Shown here: positions 18,676 to 30,869 of the stretch, in pieces
Position numbering within the stretch: position 1 is the stretch's first letter
Layout of the letters: each line of letters opens with the position of its first letter
Assembly: GCA_030867875.1 (NCBI GenBank)
Contig: JAOWCC010001589.1
Span: 74,361,537-74,425,536, forward strand
Direction of reading: 5' to 3'
Origin: Actinernus sp. WN-2022
Lineage: Eukaryota; Cnidaria; Anthozoa; Actiniaria; Actinernidae
Length of the DNA: 64,000 bases
Notes under the pieces: model-generated
Told to the model about the DNA's origin: nothing
Databases searched by the model: none
What the model saw: the letters and a program-made list of their open reading frames with translations, nothing else
Position numbers and translations under genes: made by a program

Positions 18676-18829
18676 TCAATCCAGGTTTCTGGGAAACTAC
18701 CCACCATAGCTCCCTTGGATATGCATCATTTTATTAATGATTAACCATTAAAGGTTAGGGTAAAGTGTGGGGGAGGGGTGGGGGTTAGGGTGAAGTGCGG
18801 GGGAGGGTGCGGGTTTCCCAGAAACCGTG
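18676..18829. mobile_element. short TIR element (MITE), about 154 bp
   Basis: GGTTTCTGGGAAACTACCCAC at the left is mirrored by GTGCGGGTTTCCCAGAAACC at the right with one difference. The interior has G-rich motifs with GGTTAGGGT repeated. It is non-coding. Confidence 0.6.
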
Positions 18830-19284
18830 ATTAATCCAACATTTTGATCTTGCATGATTTTGTGCAGGAATCTTTTGGGCGCCTTCTTCCTCTGCATGGA
18901 TTTTTTACTAATTTTTGCAGTTTCCAAATTTACTAAGAAGATAATTCTCACAAGACCGCTAAGTAGTTCTCAAGAGTTCTCAGTCTTTATATGAAGAAAC
19001 GACTAAGAACTGGAAGCAGCTACATCCGACGCCCAGCTGAGGACCGAGTTTCTAGGAAAAATGAAGCTTTAGAAATGCTATTTCTAGCATTTTGAGGGAA
19101 TAATAGTGCCACCATGGTTTTGCGCGAAATTATTTTTGACTATCTGTGCATGTGCATGAAATATGGTCCACCCTTAACTATCCTGCGAAAGCAGCCGCCT
19201 CTATTCGCGGGCCGAACGGAGCGTCTGCGATTCAAGCCGAAAAATTATATACTGATGACGTAAAATCACAAAACCGCAAGGTCT

Positions 19285-19612
19285 AATTACCCTATATCAT
19301 TATGACGTCACGGCTTGTTTATGAGGGGGACAGAATCGACTTGAACAATAGAATTTTGAACTAAATCTGCTCTGCTGAGGAAAATTTAACTTCGAATTGT
19401 CTGGTTTCCAGATATCAGCTGTATCAGTTTATCCCACAATATTTACCTATTTGGTGGTTGTTACCGCTATTCTACGTTCTACGATACAAAATGCATTTGA
19501 TAGCGATTTCCTTTGTGTTGTTGCTGTTTTGTCCCCCTCCCACGACCGTGATATCCTTAGCGTTTAAACAATAGATTGTTTTGATTTGACGTCATAATGA
19601 TATAGGTCAATT
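19285..19612 (-). mobile_element. MITE family 1, copy 2 (328 bp, inverted)
   Basis: Full-length reverse-complement copy of 13871-14194 with the same terminal CCTATATCATTATGACGTCA. Conserved internal landmarks are the GAATCGACTTGAACAATAG, ATATCAGCTGTATCA and CCTCCCACGACCGTG segments. Confidence 0.8.
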
Positions 19613-19664
19613 CACGGCAGGGAAACGAGGCAAAACAAACACAGCTCCAACTATGCTCTGAAAA

Positions 19665-19815
19665 CTGAACGAATTCTTCTAGAATATAACTTCTGAAACC
19701 GAAATAACCCCAGCAATTGACAAAAGACAGTCTTGTGAACAATTGTCATACAGGATAATGAAAAAGTGATTATCCATTGCGCGAAACCCGAACAGTTTAC
19801 TTACGCGCTAGAAAT
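19665..19815. repeat. dispersed repeat, copy 1 (second copy 21350-21515)
   Basis: A tract starting CTTCTAGAATATAACTTCTG and including CAATTGACAAAAGACAGTC and TGATTATCCATTGCGCGA recurs at 21350-21515. The LINE fragment at 20600-21340 and the palindrome at 19840-20213 lie between the two copies. Confidence 0.65.
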
Positions 19816-19839
19816 TGAACGCAATTGCCGTCATTACGA

Positions 19840-20213
19840 CAGAAATAGATCCTTCACGGTTTTTTTGAACTTTTGATCAATACGTATAACAACGAAACCG
19901 TCGATACTGCTGAAAAGAGCACCTCGAAGTTAGTCCAAATCCCAAATTTGAGAGTTATATCTTGAATAGGAGCAAAGTTATAGGCCTGCAAACACAGAAA
20001 ATTTAGGGAAATTTTACAGACGTTTGTATGGAAATTTCGAATAATGGGCAGTCAACATTTTCATACAAACGTCTGTAAACTTTTCCGTATTTGCGGGCCT
20101 ATAACTTTGCTCCTGTTCAAGATACAACTCTGAAATTTGGGATTTGGACTAACTTCGAGGTGCTCTTTTGCGGTATGTATATATCAAAAGTTAAAAAAAC
20201 GTGGAAGGGTCTA
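19840..20213. mobile_element. long palindromic fold-back (~374 bp)
   Basis: AAAAGAGCACCTCGAAGTTA at 19913 is mirrored at 20169, and the arms pair for about 110 bp inward (TATAACTTTGCTCCT, AAACGTCTGTA) with a short centre. Weaker pairing extends outward through ACTTTTGAT and the T-tract to about 19840 and 20213. It is non-coding. Confidence 0.7.
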
Positions 20214-20599
20214 TTCTATGCACCAAGCTCTGAAAATCAAACCAAATCTCTTAGAATGTAACTCCTGAAGCCAAAACATCCCGTTCAACTGAGAGAGGAT
20301 ACCCTTGTGAACAATTGTCATACGTTTGATTTTTCACTGCGCGAGAGCCGATAGACCGAACAGTTTACAAAAGCGCTCGAAACAGCTACGGCCTTTGTGA
20401 AAATATGTTAACATTTGAAACTTCGACATTTTGCTCTTGCACAAGTCGGTATCAGTTAGTTTTCTGAATTTTTCTAAATGAAATCCTTTACCAAATGTTT
20501 CATTTCGCACACAACAGAACACATGCAGATCCTGGTCATGCAAAAGAAAAAAAATTGGTGGCATTAGGACAAATAGTTTAGGAGAAACTGACGCGAAAT

Positions 20600-21201
20600 A
20601 AAGACTTGGAGTAACAATTGACGGACACCTCATGTGGCACAGCCAAATCAATAATTTATCGAAAAAGATCGCCTCTGGTATTGGAGCCATCAAAAGAATA
20701 CGAACCTTTGTCCCTTCAGCAGCACTACATCTTGTCTCTAGTGCTCTTGTGCAACCTCATTTCGATTATTGTAATGTTATCTGGCGGAACTGTGGCAAAA
20801 CACTATCAGATAAATTACAAAAGCTCCAGAACCATGCGGCACGTGCGTTGACCTTTTCCACCTATGATGCCGACGCCGAGCAATTATTTCAACAATTACG
20901 CTGGAAAAACCTAGGTACACAGCGTAAAATTGCAAAAGCTGTGATGGTTCACAAATCCCTGCATGGTCTCACTCCCGAATATCTATGCTCCAAATTTGTA
21001 TATCGCGATGACGTACCTTATTCTTTAAGATACTCTGCTAATAAACTTGCTCTTCTTTTGCCTAGAACCAATTACCTAAAAAACAGCTTTAGCTATAGAT
21101 ATAGTGGTGCAGTTCTCTGGAACAGACTACCCCCTAATCTAAGGGAAGCAGAATTTCTGAAAAACTTTCGACGATTGCTCAATTTACATTTTAATCATTA
21201 A
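20600..21201 (+). pseudogene. LINE ORF2 C-terminal fragment
   Basis: The frame reads KDLGVTIDGHLMWHSQINNL, then VSSALVQPHFDYCNVIWRNC, LQKLQNHAARALTF, ITSKILLHKSLHGLTP-type sequence (MVHKSLHGLTPEYL) and FSYRYSGAVLWNRLPPNLRE. This is the post-RT thumb and tail of a CR1/Rex-like non-LTR retrotransposon polyprotein. The catalytic RT core is missing, so the copy is 5'-truncated. The frame itself is intact for about 200 codons and ends at a TAA, with an AT-rich tail to about 21340. Confidence 0.85.
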
Positions 21202-21689
21202 TTAGAAACACGGCATTCATGGAAAGCAGGCTTAATTAGTTGATTCTTAATGATTATAGTTTAGGTTTAGTTTTATGTTTATAGTTTATTTATGTAGGTT
21301 ATATATTGTAGTTTGGACCCCCTTTTTAATATATTTTATTCTTCTAGAATATTCTTCTAGAATATAACTTCTGAAACCGAAATAATCCCAGCAATTGACA
21401 AAAGACAGTCTTGTGAACAATTGTCATACAGGATATTAAGCTCTAAAAGTGATTATCCATTGCGCGAGACCCGATAGACCGAACAGTTTACTTACGTGCT
21501 AGAAACTGAACGCCATGATGTTTTTGCGAAAAAGATAATTTATGCAATCTAATAGCAGTCCGTATCACAAAAATTATCTTGTGAAGCGCATTTGAATATA
21601 TGAATTTGAATACAAATGAATTTTCTCCTGTTAGAATGCTAAATTGCTGACGCTAAATTAAAATTAAAGCTAAAACATAGGGCCCCTAA

Positions 21690-22060
21690 GGGCAACCCGT
21701 GGATGGTCAGTGAGCTATTTTGGTATATACTAAAATTCACGTGACCGATAACGTCATCGTTGCGTCATCACCACTGAGTGAATCGTGGGAAAATAATACC
21801 ATACCTTTCCAAGTTTGAACTGTCTGGCATTAGAAATGAGGGAGATATTGGCATGTACTTAAAATCACGTAATAGATGACGTCATCGTTACGTCATCGCC
21901 ACTAACTGATTGATAGCAACCCACTACCATGTCTGTCTAGGTTTGAGCCAGCTGGCATTAGAAATGAGGGAGATATGGGCATGTACTTAAAATCACGTGA
22001 CTGCTGACGTCAACGTTAAGTCATCACCACCAAGTGATTTGTTGCATCGCGCAGAATTCT
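21690..22060. repeat. ~128-bp tandem repeat cluster 1
   Basis: GGCATTAGAAATGAGGGAGA occurs at 21826 and 21954 (128 bp apart), with a partial unit before it. Each unit carries several TGACGTCA/ACGTCATC-type motifs and a CACTAAGTGATT-like end. A second cluster lies at 23440-23905. Confidence 0.75.
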
Positions 22061-23439
22061 ATTGTTCTCGGCGACATGTACTTACGACCGAGAAGTTAAA
22101 GTGAGGACGGAATAATTATAACATTGCTAATTATTCTGCGAGAGAGCGATTGTGATTGGCTTTTGACAAATCGGTTTGGTAATACTCTACTCCCACATCA
22201 CATGAAGCACATGTCAATCACTGTCAACTGCTCGCTTCATGGGAATAGTGGACTCCCAAAGCTCGTTAAAGAAGGTCATCACACTAACTAATTTGTCATT
22301 ACCTCCCCTGAAGTTCAAAAGCAAAGCCTTTCGTCTGTTCGATCTTGTTATTTCCTTGGTGGGCCAATTACACAGATACAGACTTAAAACTTATCAATTA
22401 AAAGTTTAAGATACGTTTTGGGTTAAATCCATGATTCGAATTGCCGCTTGGTTTATCTCTGAGAAATTAAAGAATCGTGTTGGTGTACTTTTTTTTCCCT
22501 ATGAAGCGTATAAAATGGAGAAAGTTATAACTTTAAGATCGCCGGTGCGATGTTTTTAGCATTTAAATACTTCTAGAGCACGTACGTACATGAGCAACGT
22601 CTCAATTCGAAGTTTGAATTTGCTTTTGACGCGCTAAGTTTATAGTTCTCATTTAATGCTCTCTAAGATTTGTTTTGTCGCGGTTGCCTTTTACTCAGCT
22701 TCAGTTTGAAAGTACTTTGCCGCCAACTCGGCTGGGCGATGTTTTTAGCTTTTAAATACTTTTAGAGCACGTACGAACATGAGCTTGAATTATTCTGAAT
22801 ACAACGTACGTTATGATTTGCTTCAGTTGACGCGCTAGATGAATGACCAGTCAGTTCCAAATGGCATCAGTGAGATATTAACATATCGTCTTTACTGGAG
22901 GCGGAGCCTTCAAATGAAGAAGGCGGAGGCATACTAACTGAAGCGTAGAAGCAGTCATATTCAAATGAGGATTTCAGCAGCCATCTTTGAGAGATTTCAT
23001 GAAGGTGAAATTAAACCTTCAAAACATATTACTAATCGTGGTCGGTTGGCGCTGAAACTTGGCGTGTTACGTGTTATGTTCATGATTTTGCGCCCTTTTG
23101 GTTTTTAGAAGAGGTTTTTATTTGTTCGTAAATCGCTCTCACATATCACTAGTAGTAAATTTCCCCTTTAAAACACACGAAAAACACTGAACTTCCGTGT
23201 CATTTTCATACTCGTAAAATATGTGTTAGGTGAAATATTTTTGCGGGATGGTGAAGTTTATCATCTTATCTACATTTTGCGCCCTTTTGGTTTTTTGTAG
23301 CGATTTTCTTTCCTGTTGAAAAGAAACCAAACCTTAAGCCACTATCGCCATTTTGTACTGTTTTCTTTGTAAATTGGCCGTCCTGTTCAAATTAATTTTC
23401 GAATTTGGCGGCGTACTGTAATTTTTAAGACCCGGATGT
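22061..23439. other. non-coding DNA with two pairs of direct repeats
   Basis: GCGATGTTTTTAGC...AGAGCACGTACG occurs at 22547 and 22736 (189 bp apart). TTGCGCCCTTTTGGTTTTT occurs at about 23093 and 23275. No coding sequence is recognised. Confidence 0.5.
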
Positions 23440-23905
23440 GTCGCGCCATTCTGCCCGATGGGAACCCAATACCATGCCTGTCCTAATTTGAACTGTCTGC
23501 CATTAGAAATGAAGGATATATGGCATGTACTTAAAACACGTAATCGATGACGGCATCGTTACGTCATCGCCACTAAATGATTGATAGCCACCCACTACCA
23601 TGTCTGTCCAGGTTTGAGCCAGCTGGCATTAGAAATGTGGGAGACATGGGCATGTACCTCAAATCACGAGACATATGACGTCATCGTTAGGTCATCACCA
23701 CTACGTGATTCACCACGAAGTGATTTGTGGGAACCCAATACCATGCCTGTCCTAGTTTGAACTGTCTGCCATTAGAAATGAAGGATATATGGGCATGTAC
23801 TTAAAACACGTAATCGATGACGGCATCGTTACGTCATAGCCACTAAATGATTGATAGCCACCCACTACCATGTCTGTCCAGGTTTGAAGTGTCTGGCATT
23901 AGATG
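23440..23905. repeat. ~128-bp tandem repeat cluster 2
   Basis: Four more or less degraded units related to 21690-22060, again with CATTAGAAATG, GGGCATGTACTTAAAA and CGTCATCGTTACGTCAT motifs. The last unit breaks off at about 23905. Confidence 0.72.
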
Positions 23906-24107
23906 GGCACCGTAAATACATCTTCTCCAGCATGACCGGCAAATCTTTTCGAAACCTTGGACGGTCATTCGGAAAGTCACCGGCGAGTCGTCGAGTCACA
24001 GAAAAAAACGACGAATAAATTATCTCGTATCCACCTGAACCCAGTAACTCGTTCTGTACATGCATCCACGAGTTACATTACTATTGTGTGTGGAATAAAC
24101 GACCTAT

Positions 24108-25832
24108 TACTCGGGCTGCCTGTGGCAGCGCCGAGTCTTAAAATGCAAGTCGTTATTATTATTATTATTTTTATTTCATGTCAGACGGCTTCTGCGCATG
24201 CGTTAAAGGTCAAATTCAAACCAATCAGATTGCACTGTGCTGGTCACGCAACAATCGCCAGGTTAATGTATTTACATAAGTGAATACAGTAAATCAAAAT
24301 GGTCGACCCGCGAGGGCGAAAGCCTTCCAACAGGCTCATGATATTTCAACTGGCGCTCTTGTTGACCATAAAAATACATGAACAACCAGGAGCCGTAATA
24401 CATTCGATCAGCGCTGTTTGGACAGATCCAATGTACATTTAGAAACGTAAGCGAAATACAATATCCAAACACGTTTGGATATCAACGGGTATCGAATTAT
24501 CATCAAAGGTTAGATCTCGTCAGGCGCGCTCAGATAAGAAAGTTCAAAGCTCTCAGACAAGGCGAGACAAGGAGATATCACTTTCAATGAGTCATTGTCG
24601 GAAATCTATTCCATCGTGGGCGGTCTTGTACAGCTAAGGCATGTTTTACGACAGAATAACCAGAGTCTTTCTACTGGATTGAGAGCTCGAGACATTATAC
24701 ATGTCGGCTAATATGGGGAAAACTGAAACAAAAAATGAACTTTGACGGCAGAAACCCTCAATTGAGCCAAGCGGAATATTTACAAATCTTAGTTAAGCAG
24801 ATGTTTTCAGTGTATGCCAACTGAAATGCGGCAACTACACGAACAAGAAGCATGAACTGCCAGCAACGAGAGAGGAAAAAGTATTTGAAATGCACAGCGC
24901 TAGCTGAAATAGGGCATATATATAATATCTGAGACGTTAAATTACGTTACTGTGAAGAGGATCAAAATTCAAGTTTTGTAGCTTGAGACTGTCTTCTGCC
25001 GTGACTCGTGAGAGAAATTGGAAAAGATCTAGCTGTTTCATTCAGACACTGGCAAATTTATTGAAAGCTACGGGCTTACTTTATGAGATTATTATTCATT
25101 GTGGAATGAAAGGAAACAGGTTAGCTGAAAGTTAAGTTCGAGGTAGGCTTCGATTTTCATTCCGATTCAGTGCATATGTGCACGAAGGTGGGTGCTGTAT
25201 ACTCAACAACACTACCAAAAGATCCAAAACGAAAGTTCAGTTACGTAAGTACTGTAAGTAAACTCTTTTTGATTTGAATAAATTTCCTCTCAGTTTGTCT
25301 GTTAATGTACTTTTCCTTCTAATTATCGCTTTATTTAACATCTGTGATTTAGAGTATGCGTATACCTCAGAATAAATTATTTGAAAGGTCAACTGAATTC
25401 TTGTGTCGATTAAGCGCAAATGTTTTTGTGTGAAACAGTCTGTGTATATGAGAAGCGGCTTAATAGAAGAGCTTTCTCATTTATAGGAATTACAATTTTT
25501 TTTCCTATGAAATTTATGTTTCATTTCACATTTATTCATACAGTTTTAGCCGGACATTTCCCCGAGTTTTTGATCTATTTTCAATCAAATTCAAAGTCTG
25601 AATATGTCATTGTATTGCATTTATACACTTGAATTGCCAGTATTCTGTTGTTCGAATCCTGCGTTATCATAGTCATGCCATAAAAGCGATTAATAGACCA
25701 GTCTGTTTTTTTGACGTTCTCACTGGCGAATTAAAGCACGACTTGATACTAAGAGGATTTCAAATGAAAGTGTATTTCATCTTCAATCTCATGTGGCCCG
25801 AGTGAAAGCCCAGATGGGCTCTTGTTTATAGC
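24108..25832. mobile_element. hairpin-capped repeat, copy A (~1.7 kb)
   Basis: It opens with CTCGGGCTGCCTGTGGCAGC then CCGAG, which folds into an 11-bp stem with a 3-nt loop. It closes with GAAAGCCCAGATGGGCTCTTG, which folds on AGCCCA/TGGGCT. The body is shared with 26827-28152 (examples: CTTCTGCGCATGCGTTAAAG, GAAACCCTCA, GCATATGTGCACGAAGGTGG). All frames are interrupted, so it encodes no protein. Confidence 0.7.
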
Positions 25833-26826
25833 TTGATTACGTCTTGATTCGCTTGATAATGGTTAATTGTGTTGACGCATGCAGTCTAAGTAGCTCCAAT
25901 CTGAACAAGGATTGTGTGACATAGTTATTATTAAGTGTAGCTAAATCAAATTGATCTTTAAATCAAAATGTCCCGCTGAACGTTGAAATCAGATATCGAA
26001 GAGGTCAAAACGAGTTTTTATCCGGTCCACACCGGGGGTCCACATCGGCGCAGAATTGAGTTTTTGGGAATCTAACGCTAGCCAAATGTAACTTGCAAAC
26101 ATTTTATCAAATATAAACATTGCATGACCCGGAGGAAAACTGGCTGGAAAATCGATCAAAGAAAACACATGTTTTTTTAGGATGGAACCTATGTGAATAT
26201 ATTATGTTATTTCAGTTCATTTACTCATTCGAGAATTCCGAATACAGAACTTCGAATTCAGGAATACTCATGATTGACTTTAAAACAGTTTACTTATAAA
26301 CTGGCCATCTCTATCTACACTCACGACGTTCTGTTCAGCTGAGCTGAACGTTCCGTTCCATATAGTCTCCCTGTATAATACTGTAAAACAGTAGAGAAAA
26401 TGATTATGCAGGAAGACTATATATGGAATGGAATACTACCATGAAGTATATACCAAAACGCCATTGGAGAGTCCCGATGTACACAGAAAATCCCGAAGCA
26501 CACACCATAAAACGATGAATAAATTAGCTAGGACCACTAACCCTAATAACTCGTGTTCTTCGCTTGCGCGCATCCACGAGTTTAAAAGGAAACAGCAGGA
26601 AGCTAGTTGTTAATAATACTAATATATTCTTTAACCAGGGTAAACCCTTCAGCCAATGCTGTTATCAGTGGGTACCCTGGGAGATCAAAATAATGTTAAT
26701 GACAAAGTATAAAAATATCAGACAATAATACAGTAAAAGTATATGTACAAAGTTATCCTATAATTAATTAAAAATAACTGCATTTTTTTTTTTAAACATT
26801 TAAACATTTAAAAAATATCTCCTAAT
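25833..26826. other. spacer between hairpin-capped repeats
   Basis: AT-rich, non-coding. Near 26480-26585 there is a relative of the sequence just before copy A (GATGAATAAATTA, AACTCGT...GCATCCACGAGTT), so part of the flank is also repeated. Confidence 0.5.
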
Positions 26827-28152
26827 TACTCGGGCTGCCTGTGGCAGCACCGAGTCTTAAAATGCAAGTCGTTATTTTTATTTATTTATTTTTATTTCAT
26901 GTCAGACGGCTTCTGCGCATGCGTTAAAGGTCAAATTCGAACCACTATGAATCAGATTGCACTGTGCTGGTCACGCAAACAAAGGTTAGATTTCCTCAGG
27001 CGCGCTCAGATAAGAAAGTTCAAAGCTCAGACTAGGCGAGACAAGGAGATATCAATTTCAAATAGTCATTGTCAGAAATCTATTCCATCGTGGGCAATTA
27101 TGCAATACAACCTAAATTTGGGTCAGGTCCATGTTTTATGACAGAATAACCAGAGTCTTTCTACTGGATTCGGAGAGCTCGAGACATTATACAAGTCTGC
27201 TAATATGGGGAAAACTGAAACAAAAAATGAACTTTGACGGCAGAAACCCTCATATTTGAGCCAAGCGGAATATTTACATGATCCGCTAGGATTTTTACAA
27301 ATCTAATTAGTTAAGCAGATGTACGCAGTGTATGCCAACTGAAATGCTGTGCTCGTTTTCTGGTTACGGCTCAGTGGGGCAACTACACGAACAAGAAGCA
27401 TGAACTGCCAGCAAAGAGAGAGGAATTGATCGGAGACGTTAAATTACGTTACTGTGAAGAGGATCAAAATTCAAGTTCTTTGAGACTGTCTTCTGCCGTG
27501 ACTCGTGAGAGAAATTGGAAAAGATCTAGCTGTTTCATTCAGACACTGGCAAATTTATTGAAAGCTACGGGCTTACTTTATGAGATTATTATTCATTGTG
27601 GAATGAAAGGAAACAGGTTAGCTGAAAGTTAAGTTCGAGGTAGGCTTCGACTTTCATTCCGATTCAGTGCATATGTGCACGAAGGTGGAATGCTTTCAAC
27701 AACACTAACAAAAGAACCAAAACGAAAGATTCAGTAACGTAAGTACTGTAAGTAAACTCTTTTAGATTTGAATACATTTCCTCTCAGTTTGTCTGTTAAT
27801 GTACTTTTTCTACAGTCTAATTATCGCTTTATTTAACATCTCTGTGATTTAGAGTATGCGTACCTCAGAATAAATTATTTGAAAGGTCAACTGAACTCTT
27901 GTGTCGATAAGCCCAAATGTTTTTGTAAAACAGTCTGTGAATTTGAGAAGCGGACTTAGAAGAGCTTTCTAATTAGGAATTACATGTTTTTCTTGCTATG
28001 AAATTTATGTTTCATTTCACATTTATTCATACAGTTTTAGCCGGACATTTCCCCGAGTTTTTGATCTATTTTCAATCAAATTCAAATGAAAGTGTATTTC
28101 ATCTTCAAATTATCTCATGTGGCCCGAGTGAAAGGCCAGATGGGCTCTTTTC
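26827..28152. mobile_element. hairpin-capped repeat, copy B (~1.3 kb)
   Basis: Same opening hairpin and closing GGGCTC end as copy A, in the same orientation. It has numerous small indels and lacks about 0.1 kb present near 25620-25745 in copy A. Confidence 0.7.
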
Positions 28153-28740
28153 TACTTTCAACACACAGTCGCTAAACTGTACGAAATCTCCAAGAATAAA
28201 TCCCTAATGTCCAAACTAACGGGAAAAACTGAAAGAGGAAATCCTTGTGAGAAATCGACGTACATATGAAGCTATATAAGTTATCATCGACTATATGGGA
28301 GTCAAACATCGAGCTGCTATGAAACCGCTTGTGACAGTTTGTTTACGCACTTTCATGACAAACGAACGTTTCTACTTTCGACACGACGGTCGCTAAACTG
28401 TACGAAATCTCCAAGGATATATCCCTAATGTCCAAACTAAAGGGAAAAACTGAAAGAGGAAATCATTGTGACCAATCGACATAAATATGAAGCTCCAGAA
28501 GTAATTATTGAATACATGAGAACCCATAGAGAAAACCGATAATAATGAACACGGTATTAGTTTCACCGACATTTGTGGCGTAACTGAACTCGCACTACAG
28601 CATAGCTTGAAATACTGTACGAAAACTCCCGTTTAAAAATTTCCTGATGCCGAAAGGACCGTAGCATTTAAACAAGATATCCTTCTGACCAATCGACATA
28701 CATATTAAGCTGTGAAAGTATGTTTCCATTCCATAACAGC
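28151..28740. repeat. ~220-bp tandem repeats, three degrading units
   Basis: AACTGTACGAAA-type motifs recur at 28174, 28394 and 28612 (220 and 218 bp). Units 1 and 2 share TCGCTAAACTGTACGAAATC and GGGAAAAACTGAAAGAGGAA; unit 3 is weaker. All contain AATCGACATACATAT-like ends. Confidence 0.65.
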
Positions 28741-29595
28741 CGATAGTGCAAACTAGTAAACTGCCACTAGTAAATTGACCTTGCGTACTTCCGCGAGTAC
28801 TGAACTTTCTAGCGTCAAATGCATGTGTTACGTTTCCAAACTTTAGGACAAGAAATCTTCCATAGAATGTTCTATTTTTTTTACAGCTGAGAACTGTATT
28901 ATTAAACAGAAGAAATAAAACAATGGTGCCATTTGAAGATTTATATCATGTCAAAAGTGCAAACGAAGAAATATATATCTACGGACGCGAGCAGCTCGAT
29001 CGTTTCACTTTGGTCAAACTCGGACTGTTTACGACTGGAACCTGCAGTTTTATCGGACCTGCAGACTAAATTGTAAACGTGTGGCCGTGTTCAGGCTAGT
29101 AAATCTAGCTAGCTAACCACAGGAGGTAGCGAGCTTCTTTAGTCTGAACAGTTTTTCTGCTCTGGTGATTAGCTAGCTAGTGGTCGGTGGAATACTTTGA
29201 AGTGCCATTAGCTACCTAGCGAGGTAGCTTGAATAGAATCTAGCGCGCTAAAAGCCCATCGATGACAGATTTTAGTTATTTTAAGGTTTTGAAATGTACA
29301 CAAATGTCAAGTCAGTGTTATCATCCGATCTAGCCGACTTCTAGCTCTCGCTACGACCACGTTCACTACTCGCTCCAAGGTAATTTCTCTTACCACGACA
29401 ACTACCGGGTGTATTGTACGTCAATTGAGCCATCATGGATAACGAGGATCGCCAAACGCCAGTCAGTAGCAGTTTTTCGCAGTTTTAATATTTTGGTTGA
29501 AATTTCAATTGAGCACTTTGGCGGTCAATTATTTGCGATTACGAAACACTTGCGCCAAGGGCAGTTATAGACCAAATTTCTATCTTTTAGAGAGG
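28741..29595. other. non-coding DNA, nothing recognised
   Basis: AT-rich sequence with many short AGCTAGCT motifs around 29098-29240. No open frame of note. Confidence 0.4.
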
Positions 29596-29805
29596 GTCAT
29601 GTCAGTTGTCAGTTACAATTTTGGCCATTTGTCAGTTGTCAGTTAGCCCTAGTTAATCATTACTACAGAAAATTTACAATGTTTGACCCACAAAAACCAA
29701 ATTTGTCAGTTGTCAGTTATTTTTCGGTTGTCAGTTGTCAGTAAAAAAATCGTCATTTGTCAGTTGTCAGTTATTTTTAAGGCTGTTTGTCAGTAGTCAG
29801 TTAAC
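29596..29805. repeat. clustered TGTCAGT heptamer repeats
   Basis: The string TTGTCAGTTGTCAGTTA or a close variant occurs about six times within 210 bp, separated by unrelated T-rich spacers. It is a dispersed microsatellite-like cluster and not a single tandem run. Confidence 0.75.
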
Positions 29806-30156
29806 TCCATTCATGCCCTCTTTAGAGATAGAAACAAAACAGAAGAGGGAAAAACAAATAGTAAAACCTACTAAGTTACTAGGTCTGAACAGTACTAATT
29901 TATTAACTAGCTGCGAGTTGCTGACAGATATCTCAAGACTCTAGCTAGCTGCACGATAGTAGTCTGAACATACATACACACATGAATAAGTAGTGTTTTC
30001 AATAAAAGATCAACTACTTTAATTTACATACGAGAAAACAAAAATATTAAATTACATACATGTATATATATACTAGGGGAGCAGAGAATGAAAGTCACCG
30101 CGCTACCGGCCACTCCTAAAGACTGCTAATAATTCTTCCCTTTGGTTATTACTAAG

Positions 30157-30232
30157 AGGATTTCAAATGAAAGTGTATTTCATCTTCAATCTCATGTGGC
30201 CCGAGTGAAAGCCCAGATGGGCTCTTGTTTTG
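30157..30232. repeat. solo 3' end of the hairpin-capped repeat
   Basis: AAGAGGATTTCAAATGAAAG through AGATGGGCTCTTGTTT is nearly identical to 25749-25832, the terminal ~80 bp of copy A. The rest of the element is absent here. Confidence 0.75.
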
Positions 30233-30869
30233 TTTTAAAAACTAACAATGTTGATGTTTCTTTAACTTCTGCTGGTAGAGACCAATATTTTGCCCCTGAG
30301 TTAATAGTGTTTTAGAACCGTTTACAAACTCCTTAGTGTTATTTTCCCGCGATAACAAAAGTCAGAGATCACTCCAGCGGAACACCACATGTTTCATGCA
30401 GGTGTTCACTTGACAAAGGTTGAGTGGCCTTTTATAGCGCATGGCCTTGTTTAAGAGATATACTTGCGAGATGAGAACAATGTTTCACATTTTGTATCTC
30501 GGATTGTTTCTCGTGCATATAATGAACTTCTCTCTTGGCCAAAACAAACAAGCGGTGGCATTCTCAAAGCGATTAACACATCCTGTATAGTATTACACAT
30601 TTTTGCATTCACTCTAGCTTCGTAAACAGAGTTACTCTCTCCTAATATTTGCATTTGTTACATGTATACATATATAATTAGCAGACTATTCATACATATA
30701 GTAAAGAGTTACACGTTAATTACGTGGCTGATAGTGCAGCAAGCGCCAGCGACCATGTCAAGCATGATCAGGCGACCACCATAACAACGTTTTATTTCCA
30801 ACCACAAAACGTTAAAATTAAAGTTAAAATTGATTTAAAATTATACAACCGAAGAGTACAGGTCAGATA
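30233..30869. other. non-coding DNA, nothing recognised
   Basis: AT-rich sequence without sustained open frames. AGCAAGCGCCAGCGACCAT at 30739 has a relative at 32133. Confidence 0.4.

Noticed and set aside
24108..25832. Helitron
   Set aside because: End hairpins are suggestive, but there is no CTRR terminus after the hairpin, no A-T target signature I can confirm and no Rep/helicase sequence.
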